DNA from: CAZYSK01 sp964649415
GTDB lineage: Bacteria; Chloroflexota; Anaerolineae; B4-G1
Assembly: GCA_964649415.1 (NCBI GenBank)
Contig: CAZYSK010000138.1
Coordinates: 1 to 11,135 of the forward strand
Direction of reading: 5' to 3'
Length of the DNA: 11,135 nucleotides
Numbering within the stretch: position 1 is the stretch's first letter; every line of letters starts with the position of its first letter. Positions 1 through 6,824 of the stretch are shown here, one piece after another. The notes beneath the pieces are model-generated. The model did not search any database. It saw only the letters and a program-made list of their open reading frames with translations, and was not told the origin of the DNA. A program made the position numbers and the translations under genes.

Positions 1-165
1 AGATAACCGCTGAAAGCATCTAAGTGGGAAACTCGCCCCAAGATTAGGTCCCCCACCGGATAGAACCGGGTAAGACCGCCGGAAGACTACCGGTTTGATA
101 GGCGGGAGGTGTAAGCGCAGTGATGCGTTCAGCCAACCCGTACTAATGGTCGAGGGCTTAACACG
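1..165 (+). rRNA. 23S ribosomal RNA, 3' end (partial)
   Basis: This is the last part of a large-subunit rRNA gene, cut by the left edge of the window. It opens with the conserved stretch around GAAAGCATCTAAGTGGGAA. It also carries the conserved GTGTAAGCGCAGTGATGCGTTC and CGTACTAATGG segments of domain VI, and ends near GGGCTTAAC, where bacterial 23S genes normally end. The exact 3' end is uncertain by a few bases. It is followed by a spacer of about 65 bases with no tRNA, then the 5S gene, so this is the tail of an rRNA operon. Confidence 0.96.
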
Positions 166-230
166 TGATGCGGAGAACTTGGAGTTTTCGCACTGTTCAG
201 TTGACGAATATATGTTGTTGTAGAGAAGTC

Positions 231-349
231 TCTTGGTGATCCTAGCGGCGGAGTCACACCCGGTCCCATCCCGAACCCGGTAGTTAAGCCCGCCAGCGCC
301 GATGGTACTTGGGGGGAAGCCCCCTGGGAGAGTAGGTCATCGCCAGGGG
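231..349 (+). rRNA. 5S ribosomal RNA
   Basis: This is a complete 5S gene of about 118 bases. The start (CTTGGTGAT) pairs with the end (ATCGCCAGGG) to form the terminal helix. Between them are the conserved GGCGGAGTCACACCCGG, CCCATCCCGAACCCGG and GAGAGTAGG segments. The 66-base spacer before it (166-230) shows no tRNA and no clear processing signal that I recognise. The gene ends directly in an intrinsic terminator that shares sequence with it, so it is the last gene of the rRNA operon. Confidence 0.95.
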
Positions 350-361
350 GCTTCTTTTTTT
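317..361 (+). terminator. intrinsic terminator of the rRNA operon, overlapping 5S
   Basis: A perfect 11-base-pair stem joins AAGCCCCCTGG (317-327) to CCAGGGGGCTT (343-353). A C and a run of seven T follow (354-361). The left arm and the 15-base loop lie inside the 5S gene, and the right arm begins within its last bases. The terminator hairpin and the mature 5S fold therefore cannot exist at the same time. There is no T run on the other side, so it should act only on the plus strand and would not stop tatA transcription. Confidence 0.85.
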
Positions 362-373
362 GTGCTACGTGCT

Positions 374-556
374 CTATTCCTCGCTCGTGCCGCTTGCCTC
401 TGTGCTTACCTCTTCATCGCCCTTCAGGCCCTTTCGGAACTCGCGGATACCCTCGCCGAGATCCTTACCCAGCCTGCTCAGACGTCCTACACCAAAGACG
501 AGCAGTACGATCACTAGTACGATGAGTAGTTCTGGTACACCAATTTTCGGCAGCAT
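374..556 (-). CDS. tatA: twin-arginine translocase subunit TatA/TatE-like
   Basis: This 60-residue protein belongs to the TatA family, which multimerises in the cytoplasmic membrane to pass folded proteins carrying twin-arginine signals. Visible features are a short N-terminal MLPKIGVPEL, one hydrophobic segment (about residues 8-23), an FG hinge at 21-22, an amphipathic helix (GKDLGEGIREFRKGLKG, residues 30-46) and an acidic tail. The hinge motif usually reads FGxxxLP; here the proline is a serine (residue 27). The start is fixed by an AGGAGG ribosome site at 565-570, eight bases upstream. The same reading frame stays open far upstream, but that part is antisense to dnaX and is not coding. 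No tatC is in the window. The gene faces the rRNA operon and ends 12 bases from its terminator. At 60 residues it is near the short end of the family. Confidence 0.9.
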   Translation of the reverse strand: MLPKIGVPELLIVLVIVLLVFGVGRLSRLGKDLGEGIREFRKGLKGDEEVSTEASGTSEE

Positions 557-586
557 GCCCTTGTCCTCCTCTGGATTGTGCTTTAG

Positions 587-615
587 ATTATAACACACCT
601 TATGTGTAACTTCAA
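587..615 (-). promoter_or_regulatory. tatA promoter
   Basis: Read on the minus strand, there is a -35 box TTGAAG (610-615), a 17-base spacer and a perfect -10 box TATAAT (587-592) preceded by TGT, an extended -10. Transcription would start near 580, leaving a leader of about 24 bases that contains the AGGAGG site. The spacer holds a small inverted repeat, ACACA/TGTGT (593-597 and 603-607), which could bind a regulator. Confidence 0.75.
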
Positions 616-620
616 CCGAC

Positions 621-649
621 TTGCCTTTCTCGCCTGACGGTGTTAGACT
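621..649 (+). promoter_or_regulatory. dnaX-ybaB-recR promoter (candidate)
   Basis: A -35-like TTGCCT (621-626), a 17-base spacer and a -10-like TAGACT (644-649) sit just upstream of dnaX. Each box matches the consensus at four of six positions. It lies back to back with the tatA promoter, with only five bases between the two -35 boxes. Confidence 0.45.
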
Positions 650-676
650 ATCAGCCGACTTCAAGGGGAGGCGGCA

Positions 677-2395
677 ATGGCAGTGCAAGCTCTGTACCGG
701 AGATGGCGACCCCGAACCTTTGACGAGGTTGTGGGACAGGAACACGTTGTCCGTACCTTGCGTAATGCGCTCACGTCCGGGCGTATCCATCACGCGTACC
801 TCTTGGCTGGCCCCCGTGGCACGGGCAAGACAACCACGGCGCGGCTCCTCGCCAAGGCGGTCAACTGCCTGGCTCCAGCGGATCAACGTCCCTGCAATGA
901 GTGCGCTATCTGCCAGGCAGTCAACGAGGGCCGGCTGATTGATCTGATTGAGATTGACGCCGCTTCCAACACCGGCGTCGACAACGTACGGGAATTGCGG
1001 GAACGGGTGAGCTTCCGCCCCAACGAGGCACGTTACAAGGTCTACGTGATCGACGAAGTGCATATGCTTTCGACCTCGGCGTTCAACGCGCTGCTCAAGA
1101 CGCTGGAGGAACCTCCTCCCCACGCTATCTTCGTGCTTGCGACCACGGAACCGCACAAGATCCCTGTCACTGTGCTCTCTCGTTGCCAACGCTTCGATTT
1201 CCGCCGCATACCCGTCGACGATATCGTCGGCCGTCTGGAGTGGCTGGCTGAGCAGGATGGTATTCGGGCCGGACGGGATGTGCTGGCGCTGGTCGCGCGT
1301 CAGGCGACTGGCAGCATGCGCGATGCCGAGAGCCTGCTCGATCAGTTGGCCTCCTACGACGAAAGCGGTATCACTGTCGCCGACGTGCACGCGGCGCTGG
1401 GAACGGGCGCTGGGGAGACGATCGTCCAGGTGACCGATGCGCTGGTCGAGGGCAACGTGGGACAGGGCCTGGAAATCATCAACCGGGCCATGGATCAGGG
1501 GGCCGATCCTCGCCAGTTCGCGCGCCAGATGGTAGAGTATCTGCGGGCGCTGCTCCTGCTACGTCTGGAGTCCGGTTTCCTTCCACCCTACATCTCCGAG
1601 GACATGCGGCCGCAGTTGGAGACGCAGGCGTCTGCTTTCCCGCTCCGCGCGCTGGCACGAGCGGTGCGGCTTTTCAATCGGGCGGCAGCAGAGGCGAAGG
1701 GGGGCTGGCAGCCGCAGTTGCCCCTGGAGATGGCTTTCATCGAAGCCATATTCTCATCCGAGCCCCAGGCCCCTGCGCCTCCTGCGCAATCGGCCCTGCC
1801 CGCTTCACACGCGCCGTCCTCCACGGGGCGTACGGCCTCCGTCAAGTCATCTTCAAGCGCAGCGCCCCGGCCTGCGCCTGCCCGTTCGGCTTCCCCTTCC
1901 GCACCTCAGCCTCGCCCTGCGCCTCAGGCTGGGGGCGCGGTGGTTCGAGAAGCTGAGCCCGTGTATGACGGTCCCCCACCGGGGGATGGATCGCTGACCC
2001 CGGACGTGCTGCGGAGCCGCTGGCCGGAAGTGCTGAATGCCCTTCGCCCGCGCAATCTCTCGCTGGAGGCGTTGATGCGCGCGTGCGAGCCCGTCGCTGT
2101 CGAGGGAGACGTCGTTGTGTTGGGGTTTACCCATGACTTTCATCGCGGAAAGGTGGAAGAGGAGAAGAATAAGCGGGACGTGGAGGATGTACTGACCAGT
2201 CTGGCCGGGCAGCGGTATCGCGTGCGGTGTGTGTTAAGCGGGCCCGGGGACACGGGCGAAACACCTCGGCGCGTGCGATCAACGCCCGCCGGTGGCAAAG
2301 TGGTTTCGTCTGCCGAACAGATTGTCGTTGATGATCCGGTGGTACGGACCGCTGTGGAGGATTTAGGCGCGCAGATCGTACAAGGCCATCAATAG
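677..2395 (+). CDS. dnaX: DNA polymerase III subunit tau (DnaX)
   Basis: This is the 572-residue clamp-loader subunit that loads the sliding clamp and organises the replisome. The AAA+ module starts at residue 1. Walker A is GPRGTGKT (45-52), the zinc-binding cysteines are C64, C73, C76 and C79, Walker B is VIDEVH (124-129), and the arginine-finger motif is SRC (168-170). The lid and sensor 2 come next (TGSMRDAESLLDQ, near 211-223), then the collar domain to about 360. A Pro/Ala/Ser-rich linker spans roughly 361-440, and a C-terminal domain covers about 443-572. An AAGGGGAGG ribosome site at 663-671 supports the ATG at 677. I see no A-run or other slippery heptamer of the kind that yields the short gamma form, so probably only tau is made. 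ybaB and recR follow in the usual bacterial order. Confidence 0.96.
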   Translation: MAVQALYRRWRPRTFDEVVGQEHVVRTLRNALTSGRIHHAYLLAGPRGTGKTTTARLLAKAVNCLAPADQRPCNECAICQAVNEGRLIDLIEIDAASNTGVDNVRELRERVSFRPNEARYKVYVIDEVHMLSTSAFNALLKTLEEPPPHAIFVLATTEPHKIPVTVLSRCQRFDFRRIPVDDIVGRLEWLAEQDGIRAGRDVLALVARQATGSMRDAESLLDQLASYDESGITVADVHAALGTGAGETIVQVTDALVEGNVGQGLEIINRAMDQGADPRQFARQMVEYLRALLLLRLESGFLPPYISEDMRPQLETQASAFPLRALARAVRLFNRAAAEAKGGWQPQLPLEMAFIEAIFSSEPQAPAPPAQSALPASHAPSSTGRTASVKSSSSAAPRPAPARSASPSAPQPRPAPQAGGAVVREAEPVYDGPPPGDGSLTPDVLRSRWPEVLNALRPRNLSLEALMRACEPVAVEGDVVVLGFTHDFHRGKVEEEKNKRDVEDVLTSLAGQRYRVRCVLSGPGDTGETPRRVRSTPAGGKVVSSAEQIVVDDPVVRTAVEDLGAQIVQGHQ

Positions 2396-2456
2396 TTCGC
2401 GGGCGTTGACCCCGACCGTCAGCGGTTGGCGCCGGCTGCGTCCGGAGGAGGGTGCA

Positions 2457-2804
2457 TTGACCAGGAAGATCAAACGTAAGGGGACAGCTCCTCGGAAATC
2501 CCAAGCGGGGATGCTTCAACAGTTGCAGAGCCTGCAGCAGGATATGCTCAAGGCACAAGATGAACTCGCTGAGATGGTTGTCACCGCGACAGCCGGTGGA
2601 GGGGCGGTGTCTGCCACCGTCACCGGCGAGCGACGCGTGAAATCGCTTGCCATTGCGCCGGAGGTCGTCGATCCTGAGGATGTGGAGATGCTTCAGGATC
2701 TCGTCACAGCCGCTGTCAACGAGGCATTGGAACAGATTGACCAGGCTGCGACCGAGCGAATGTCGACCTTCACCGGCGGGCTTGGTATCCCAGGCTTGGG
2801 CTAG
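2457..2804 (+). CDS. ybaB: YbaB/EbfC family nucleoid-associated protein
   Basis: This small DNA-binding protein family forms dimers that coat DNA and is typically encoded between dnaX and recR, as here. I choose the TTG at 2457 (115 residues) because GGAGGAGGG (2444-2452) sits at proper spacing before it. Other possibilities are a TTG at 2406 with no good ribosome site and an ATG at 2511 that would match the usual shorter N-terminus. Visible features are an N-terminal helix (MLQQLQSLQQDMLKAQDELA), the strand region VSATVTGERRVKSLAIAPEV, the helix DVEMLQDLVTAAVNEALEQI, and a Gly-rich tail ending GGLGIPGLG. The extra basic N-terminus (TRKIKRKGTAPRK) is longer than in typical members and could add DNA contacts. 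The gene starts 61 bases after dnaX and ends 8 bases before recR. Confidence 0.88.
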   Translation: MTRKIKRKGTAPRKSQAGMLQQLQSLQQDMLKAQDELAEMVVTATAGGGAVSATVTGERRVKSLAIAPEVVDPEDVEMLQDLVTAAVNEALEQIDQAATERMSTFTGGLGIPGLG

Positions 2805-2812
2805 GCGCAGCT

Positions 2813-3412
2813 ATGTCGACGACTCCTGCGTCAGTGACGCACCTCATTGAGGAGCTCGCCGAGTTGCCGGGTATCGGCCGCAAGACCGCTGCGCGTCTTA
2901 CGTTCTTCCTGCTGCGCAACCAGTCCGGGTTGGCAGAGCGGCTGGCTGAGGCATTGCGTGAACTGAAGGAGCACACCCGGTTCTGTTCCGTCTGTTACAA
3001 CATCACCGAAGATGACCCTTGCCCTATCTGCGCAGATCCGGCGCGCGATCACGGTACCATCTGTGTGGTGGAGGAGCCACTCGACGTGCTGGCGCTCGAG
3101 CAGGCCAGGGTGTTTGAAGGTGTGTACCACGTCTTGCACGGCGTGCTGGCCCCTTCGGAAGGGATGTTCGTCGAGGATCTGCGCATTGGCGAGTTGGTGG
3201 CTCGCATCCGGCGCGGTGGTGCGCACGAGGTGATCCTGGCGACCAATCCGACCAGCGAGGGAGATTGGACTGCCTCCTACCTCTTGACTCGGCTGCGCCC
3301 CCTGGACGTGCGTGTCACCCGGCTCGGCCGGGGGTTGCCTGTAGGCGGCGACTTGGAGTACGCCGACGCAGTGACGCTGACGCGAGCGCTCCAGGGGCGC
3401 GAGGAGATCTGA
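2813..3412 (+). CDS. recR: recombination mediator RecR
   Basis: This 199-residue protein of the RecFOR pathway helps load RecA at single-stranded gaps. It has a helix-hairpin-helix LPGIGRKTAARL (18-29), a four-cysteine zinc finger (C58, C61, C70, C73) and a Toprim domain. The Toprim domain opens with ICVVEEPLDVLALE (83-96), includes EVILATNPTSEGDWTA, and ends with the conserved GLPVGGDLEYADAVTL block. Its length is normal for the family. The start ATG lies 8 bases after the ybaB stop with a weak ribosome site, which suggests translational coupling. The stop is only 4 bases from the stop of the convergent gene at 3417, leaving no room for a separate terminator. Confidence 0.96.
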   Translation: MSTTPASVTHLIEELAELPGIGRKTAARLTFFLLRNQSGLAERLAEALRELKEHTRFCSVCYNITEDDPCPICADPARDHGTICVVEEPLDVLALEQARVFEGVYHVLHGVLAPSEGMFVEDLRIGELVARIRRGGAHEVILATNPTSEGDWTASYLLTRLRPLDVRVTRLGRGLPVGGDLEYADAVTLTRALQGREEI

Positions 3413-3416
3413 TCCC

Positions 3417-4235
3417 CTACTGTAGCCAGGCTGGCTTGGGTCCGCGTGTCCCGCCGCACGTGGGGCAGGTAGTCAGGCTGGCCTCGTTTTCTGCATACGC
3501 GCGGCCACACCATTCACAGTTTGTCCAGGCCCGCTCGGCGGCTTCCCGCTTCTGCTGCTGCTCGCGTTTCCTGCGCTGTTCGTCGAGATACGCCTTCTCG
3601 GCCGCCATTCCTACACGGTCGATCACAGCCCAGACCCGGCCCGGCAGGTTTAGGTCTTGGATGTCTTCGACCAGATCCCCTACGCCCTCGATCATATTGC
3701 CCGCGGTGTCTATGAGACCTCCGACGCCGCGCCTTCGGAAGAGCAGCCGTTTCCCGTGATCCAGGATAGTGCTACCCGCGGAGCTGAGCGTCTCTCGGAC
3801 TGAACTCTGGTTGAGGTCGCTGACCGTCACCGTCAGGGCCTCCGCTGTCTCGATCAGAGTCACGGTCACTGCAGGGGAGAAGTCGTAGCGTCCCTCGGTC
3901 TGGCTCTGCAGGATGGTAACCACGACCGAGTCTCTGGCCTGCTCAACCTGTACGTGTGTGTCGTCGTCCGCGACCTCCGACTTCAGCGCATTGACGATAA
4001 CCGCGGGTTTGACTCCTTCGAAAGACACCGAATCTGGATGCCCGGCCGCTAACCCGCCGGCCACACCGGCGCCGAGCCCTAACCCAGCCAGCATTTGGTC
4101 ACCGGCGGTGGGTTCGCTTGGTCCAGAAGTGGGTTGCGGTTCAAAGGTGAATCCCTTCTGGAGCCGCTCTCGCTCCTCTGCCATCCATTCTTCGAGGTTA
4201 TTCTCTTGGTCTGTCATCTTGTCCTTATCTGTCAT
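3417..4235 (-). CDS. uncharacterised protein with C-terminal zinc ribbon
   Basis: I do not recognise this 272-residue protein. It has an acidic N-terminus (1-30), a Gly/Ala-rich stretch (48-65) and a beta-rich region (about 70-165) with alternating Val/Thr strands such as DSVVVTIL and AVTVTLIE. A Gly/Asp-rich middle (165-195) follows, then a charged, probably coiled-coil helix (211-236) rich in Arg, Gln and Glu. A zinc ribbon closes it, with C240, C243, C257 and C260. There is no signal peptide or clear membrane span. A second ATG at 4217 (residue 7) has the better ribosome site (AAGGA), so the real protein may be 266 residues. The 8-base ATGACAGA is repeated at both starts. The gene has its own promoter and is divergent from comEC. 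The zinc ribbon suggests nucleic-acid or protein binding, but this is only a guess. Confidence 0.8.
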   Translation of the reverse strand: MTDKDKMTDQENNLEEWMAEERERLQKGFTFEPQPTSGPSEPTAGDQMLAGLGLGAGVAGGLAAGHPDSVSFEGVKPAVIVNALKSEVADDDTHVQVEQARDSVVVTILQSQTEGRYDFSPAVTVTLIETAEALTVTVSDLNQSSVRETLSSAGSTILDHGKRLLFRRRGVGGLIDTAGNMIEGVGDLVEDIQDLNLPGRVWAVIDRVGMAAEKAYLDEQRRKREQQQKREAAERAWTNCEWCGRAYAENEASLTTCPTCGGTRGPKPAWLQ

Positions 4236-4280
4236 CTTATCATCACACCCTCTACCTGGGTTCTGAGAGCTACGGGTGGT

Positions 4281-4309
4281 ATTCTAGCACATGTCTGGAT
4301 TTCCTTCAA
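4281..4309 (-). promoter_or_regulatory. promoter of the zinc-ribbon protein gene
   Basis: On the minus strand, the -35 box is TTGAAG (4304-4309), the spacer is 17 bases, and the -10 box is TAGAAT (4281-4286) with TG one base ahead (extended -10). The -35 box is identical to that of tatA. The predicted start is near 4274, giving a leader of about 40 bases. Confidence 0.65.
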
Positions 4310-4320
4310 CCGGCGGTTGA
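4306..4320. promoter_or_regulatory. palindrome between divergent -35 boxes (operator candidate)
   Basis: TCAACCGGCGGTTGA is a perfect inverted repeat of 6+3+6 bases. Its left arm overlaps the -35 box of the zinc-ribbon gene and its right arm overlaps the -35 box of comEC. A dimeric regulator bound here would block both promoters. Two divergent TTGA boxes make part of the symmetry automatically, but the CC/GG extension is not required by that. A second hairpin, GGCGG/CCGCC (4312-4316 and 4324-4328), overlaps it. Confidence 0.4.
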
Positions 4321-4345
4321 CCTCCGCCAGAACTTGCACTATACT
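4317..4345 (+). promoter_or_regulatory. comEC promoter
   Basis: The -35 box is TTGACC (4317-4322), the spacer is 17 bases and the -10 box is TATACT (4340-4345). Both boxes are close to consensus. The start would fall near 4352, leaving a leader of about 60 bases before the ATG at 4413. Confidence 0.7.
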
Positions 4346-4412
4346 CACTCACACTGCGCCGCATCGTAGGGGGGCTCCTCGCCCTGGGGCGCTGTGCCTG
4401 TGGGAGGCTCCA

Positions 4413-6824
4413 ATGATCCTTGTCTACGTCGCCGTGGCCTGGCTGGTGGGCATCGCGCTCGCAGAGACAGTCGACTTACCCTGGCAGGTATGGCCTGTGC
4501 TGGGCTTGGCGGCGTTTCTCGCCCTGTTGTTGAGCCGCGCCGATGCAGGCGACCGGGGCCGGGACCAGGTTCGGCTGGGCGCGCTGTGCACGTTGACGCT
4601 CGTCCTGGGCGCCGGGCGCTTTCTACTTGCTGTGCCTCACTTTGACGAAACCTCACTGGCGACCTACAACGACGTGGGGAGCGTGATCCTTGAGGGTGTC
4701 GTGGCGGCAGAGCCCGACGAACGAGGAGTCTACACCAATCTTCGGGTGCGGGCCGAGCGATTGACATTGTCCGGCGGCACGGAATTGCAGGTCGACGGCC
4801 TGGTACTGGTCAAGGCTGACCGCTTCCCCCGCCGCCAGTACGGCGACCGCGTGCTCGTCTCGGGGATGCTGGAGACGCCGCCTGTCGAGGATGATTTCTC
4901 TTATCGCGAGTACCTGGCGCGTCAGGGCATCTATTCACTGGTCCAGCGCGCTGATGTCACGCTCTTGGCTGAGAGGCAGGGCAATCCTCTGTTCCGCTGC
5001 CTGCTTGCCTTCAAGCGCCGCGCGCAGTCTGTCATCGGCAGTATCCTGCCGGAGCCACAGGCGGCCTTGCTGACGGGTATCTTGTTGGGCGTGGAGTCTG
5101 GGATCCCGGCTGGCCTGATGGCGGACTTCTCTGCCACCGGCACGACGCACATTATCGCGATCTCCGGATTCAATATTACAATCGTCAGTGGCATCTTTGC
5201 CGGGCTGGCGCGGCGGCTGTTCGGCCAGCGGCGGGCGGTGTGGGTGGCGCTCGTGGGCATAGCGGTCTACACGGTACTCGTTGGTGCGTCGGCGGCGGTA
5301 CTGCGCGCCGCATTGATGGGAGCCCTCTATCTGTGGGGGCAGCACCTGGGGCGTGGCACCTTTGCTCCGGTATCCCTAGCTGCGGCGGCTATCGGTATGA
5401 CGCTATGGAACCCGTATGCACTGTGGGATGTGGGCTTCCAACTGAGTTTTGCTGCTACGGCGGGGTTGGTGCTCTATACGGAACCGCTGGAGCGTGTCTT
5501 CGAACGGGCGCTGGGACATTTCACCTCGGCCGAGCGCGCGCAAGAGATCGTTGCCACGATCAGTGAGGCGGTGATATGCACGACGGCTGCGCAGATCACC
5601 ACCTTACCTGTCATCCTGGCCTACTTCGGCCGGCTTTCGATCGTGACGTTCTTGACAAACTTCCTGATTCTCCCGGTGCAGTCGTACGTGATGGTGGTGG
5701 GCGGTCTCGCCCTCCTGCTGGGCCTAATCATCCGCCCCCTGGGGCAGATGGTGGGGTGGGTGGCCTGGGTGTTCCTCACGTATACCATCGAGATGGTGCG
5801 ACTGACGGCGCACGTACCGCATGCCTCGGTGCCGCTGAGGGTGGAGGGCTGGATGGTGTGGGGGTACTATGCGCTCTTGGGGGGCCTGACCTGGTGGCTG
5901 GCACAGCCCAAGGAGCGCCGGCGCGAGCTGCAGGAACGGCTGAGTATCCCGACGCGCGTGCTCATTGGCACCGCCGTCATCCTGTCGCTCCTGGTTTTCT
6001 TTGCCTGGCGGAGCTTGCCCGATGGCCGCCTGCACGTCGTGTTCCTGGACGTCGGGCAGGGGGATGCCATCTTCGTCGAGACGCCATCTGGGCGCCAGAT
6101 GCTGGTGGACGGCGGGCCGGATGGGGCGGTGCTGCTCTCGCAGTTGGGCCGCCACATGCCCTTTTGGGATCGCACGCTCGATGTGGTCGTGCTCACACAC
6201 CCTGACTCCGACCACATCACCGGGCTGCTGCCCGTGCTGGAGCGATATCGGGTAGACGTGGTGATCTTCCGCCCGGTGGAGGCGGACTGTCCCAATCTGA
6301 TCAACTCTGGTGAATACGACTACTGGCTGCAGTTGCTGGACATGGAGGGCGCGGAGGTGCACCACGGTGAGGCAGGGTTGCAGCTCGCGCTCGACGAGGG
6401 GCTGGATATGGCAGTGCTGCACCCTGGAGCGGAACTGCTGGAGGGCACAAACGATAACTCGATCGTGGCTCGCTTGAGCTACGGAGCGGTGTCGGTGCTT
6501 CTGACCGGAGACATCGAGGCGAAGGTGGAGCAGCGCCTTGTGCGCGACGGCACGCCGCTGGCGAGCACGGTGCTGAAGGCGGCGCACCACGGCAGTTGCA
6601 CCTCGACGACGCCGGAGTTCCTGGATGCCGTCGCACCGGAGATCGTCGTCATCAGCGTGGGGGCGGACAACCGCTTCGGCCACCCGTGCGAGGCGGTGAT
6701 CGAGCGGCTGGAGGAGGTGACCCTCTACCGGACTGACGAGGACGGCGCGGTGGAGATCGTCACCGACGGGACGCAGGTGTGGGTGGAGTCAGTCGGCAAC
6801 TCCAAAATCACCACCGTGCCGTAA
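4413..6824 (+). CDS. comEC: DNA internalisation channel protein ComEC/Rec2
   Basis: This 803-residue protein is the presumed inner-membrane channel for single-stranded DNA in natural transformation. It starts with two membrane helices (about 1-70) and an OB-like soluble domain of the DUF4131 type (to about 190). The multi-helix Competence domain follows, with its hallmark HIIAISGFNITIVSG (from H246) and many hydrophobic spans to about residue 535. A metallo-beta-lactamase-like domain begins at H541 (HVVFLDVGQGDAIF) and contains THPDSDH (H596, D598, D600, H601) and a late KAAHHGS motif. The start is set by GGGAGG (4402-4407), five bases before the ATG. The frame is open upstream but overlaps the promoter and the antisense gene. 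The last 100 bases overlap the regulator-kinase gene on the other strand. No other competence genes are in the window. Confidence 0.95.
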   Translation: MILVYVAVAWLVGIALAETVDLPWQVWPVLGLAAFLALLLSRADAGDRGRDQVRLGALCTLTLVLGAGRFLLAVPHFDETSLATYNDVGSVILEGVVAAEPDERGVYTNLRVRAERLTLSGGTELQVDGLVLVKADRFPRRQYGDRVLVSGMLETPPVEDDFSYREYLARQGIYSLVQRADVTLLAERQGNPLFRCLLAFKRRAQSVIGSILPEPQAALLTGILLGVESGIPAGLMADFSATGTTHIIAISGFNITIVSGIFAGLARRLFGQRRAVWVALVGIAVYTVLVGASAAVLRAALMGALYLWGQHLGRGTFAPVSLAAAAIGMTLWNPYALWDVGFQLSFAATAGLVLYTEPLERVFERALGHFTSAERAQEIVATISEAVICTTAAQITTLPVILAYFGRLSIVTFLTNFLILPVQSYVMVVGGLALLLGLIIRPLGQMVGWVAWVFLTYTIEMVRLTAHVPHASVPLRVEGWMVWGYYALLGGLTWWLAQPKERRRELQERLSIPTRVLIGTAVILSLLVFFAWRSLPDGRLHVVFLDVGQGDAIFVETPSGRQMLVDGGPDGAVLLSQLGRHMPFWDRTLDVVVLTHPDSDHITGLLPVLERYRVDVVIFRPVEADCPNLINSGEYDYWLQLLDMEGAEVHHGEAGLQLALDEGLDMAVLHPGAELLEGTNDNSIVARLSYGAVSVLLTGDIEAKVEQRLVRDGTPLASTVLKAAHHGSCTSTTPEFLDAVAPEIVVISVGADNRFGHPCEAVIERLEEVTLYRTDEDGAVEIVTDGTQVWVESVGNSKITTVP

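Noticed and set aside
166..230. tRNA or promoter in the 23S-5S spacer (TTGACG at 201-206)
   Set aside because: It is too short for a tRNA and there is no -10 box at proper spacing.
557..1390. Long open frame continuing upstream of tatA on the minus strand, as if TatA had a large N-terminal extension
   Set aside because: It is antisense to dnaX, has no family character, and tatA has its own ribosome site and promoter at the internal ATG.
2151..2180. Programmed frameshift site in dnaX for a gamma form
   Set aside because: The A-rich stretch AAGAATAAG does not form a slippery heptamer and no long A run exists in the gene.
3424..3436. Terminator between recR and the convergent gene
   Set aside because: AGCCA/TGGCT is only five pairs with a three-base loop, lacks a T run and lies within the coding end of the zinc-ribbon gene.
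4095..4412. N-terminal extension of ComEC by 106 codons
   Set aside because: It would cover the comEC promoter and the antisense zinc-ribbon gene; the ATG at 4413 has a strong ribosome site and gives the normal membrane-helix start.
5724..6683. 319-codon frame on the minus strand opposite comEC
   Set aside because: It is rich in His, Arg and Gln in a way typical of the complement of a GC-rich gene, shows no domain, and lies under clear ComEC coding sequence.
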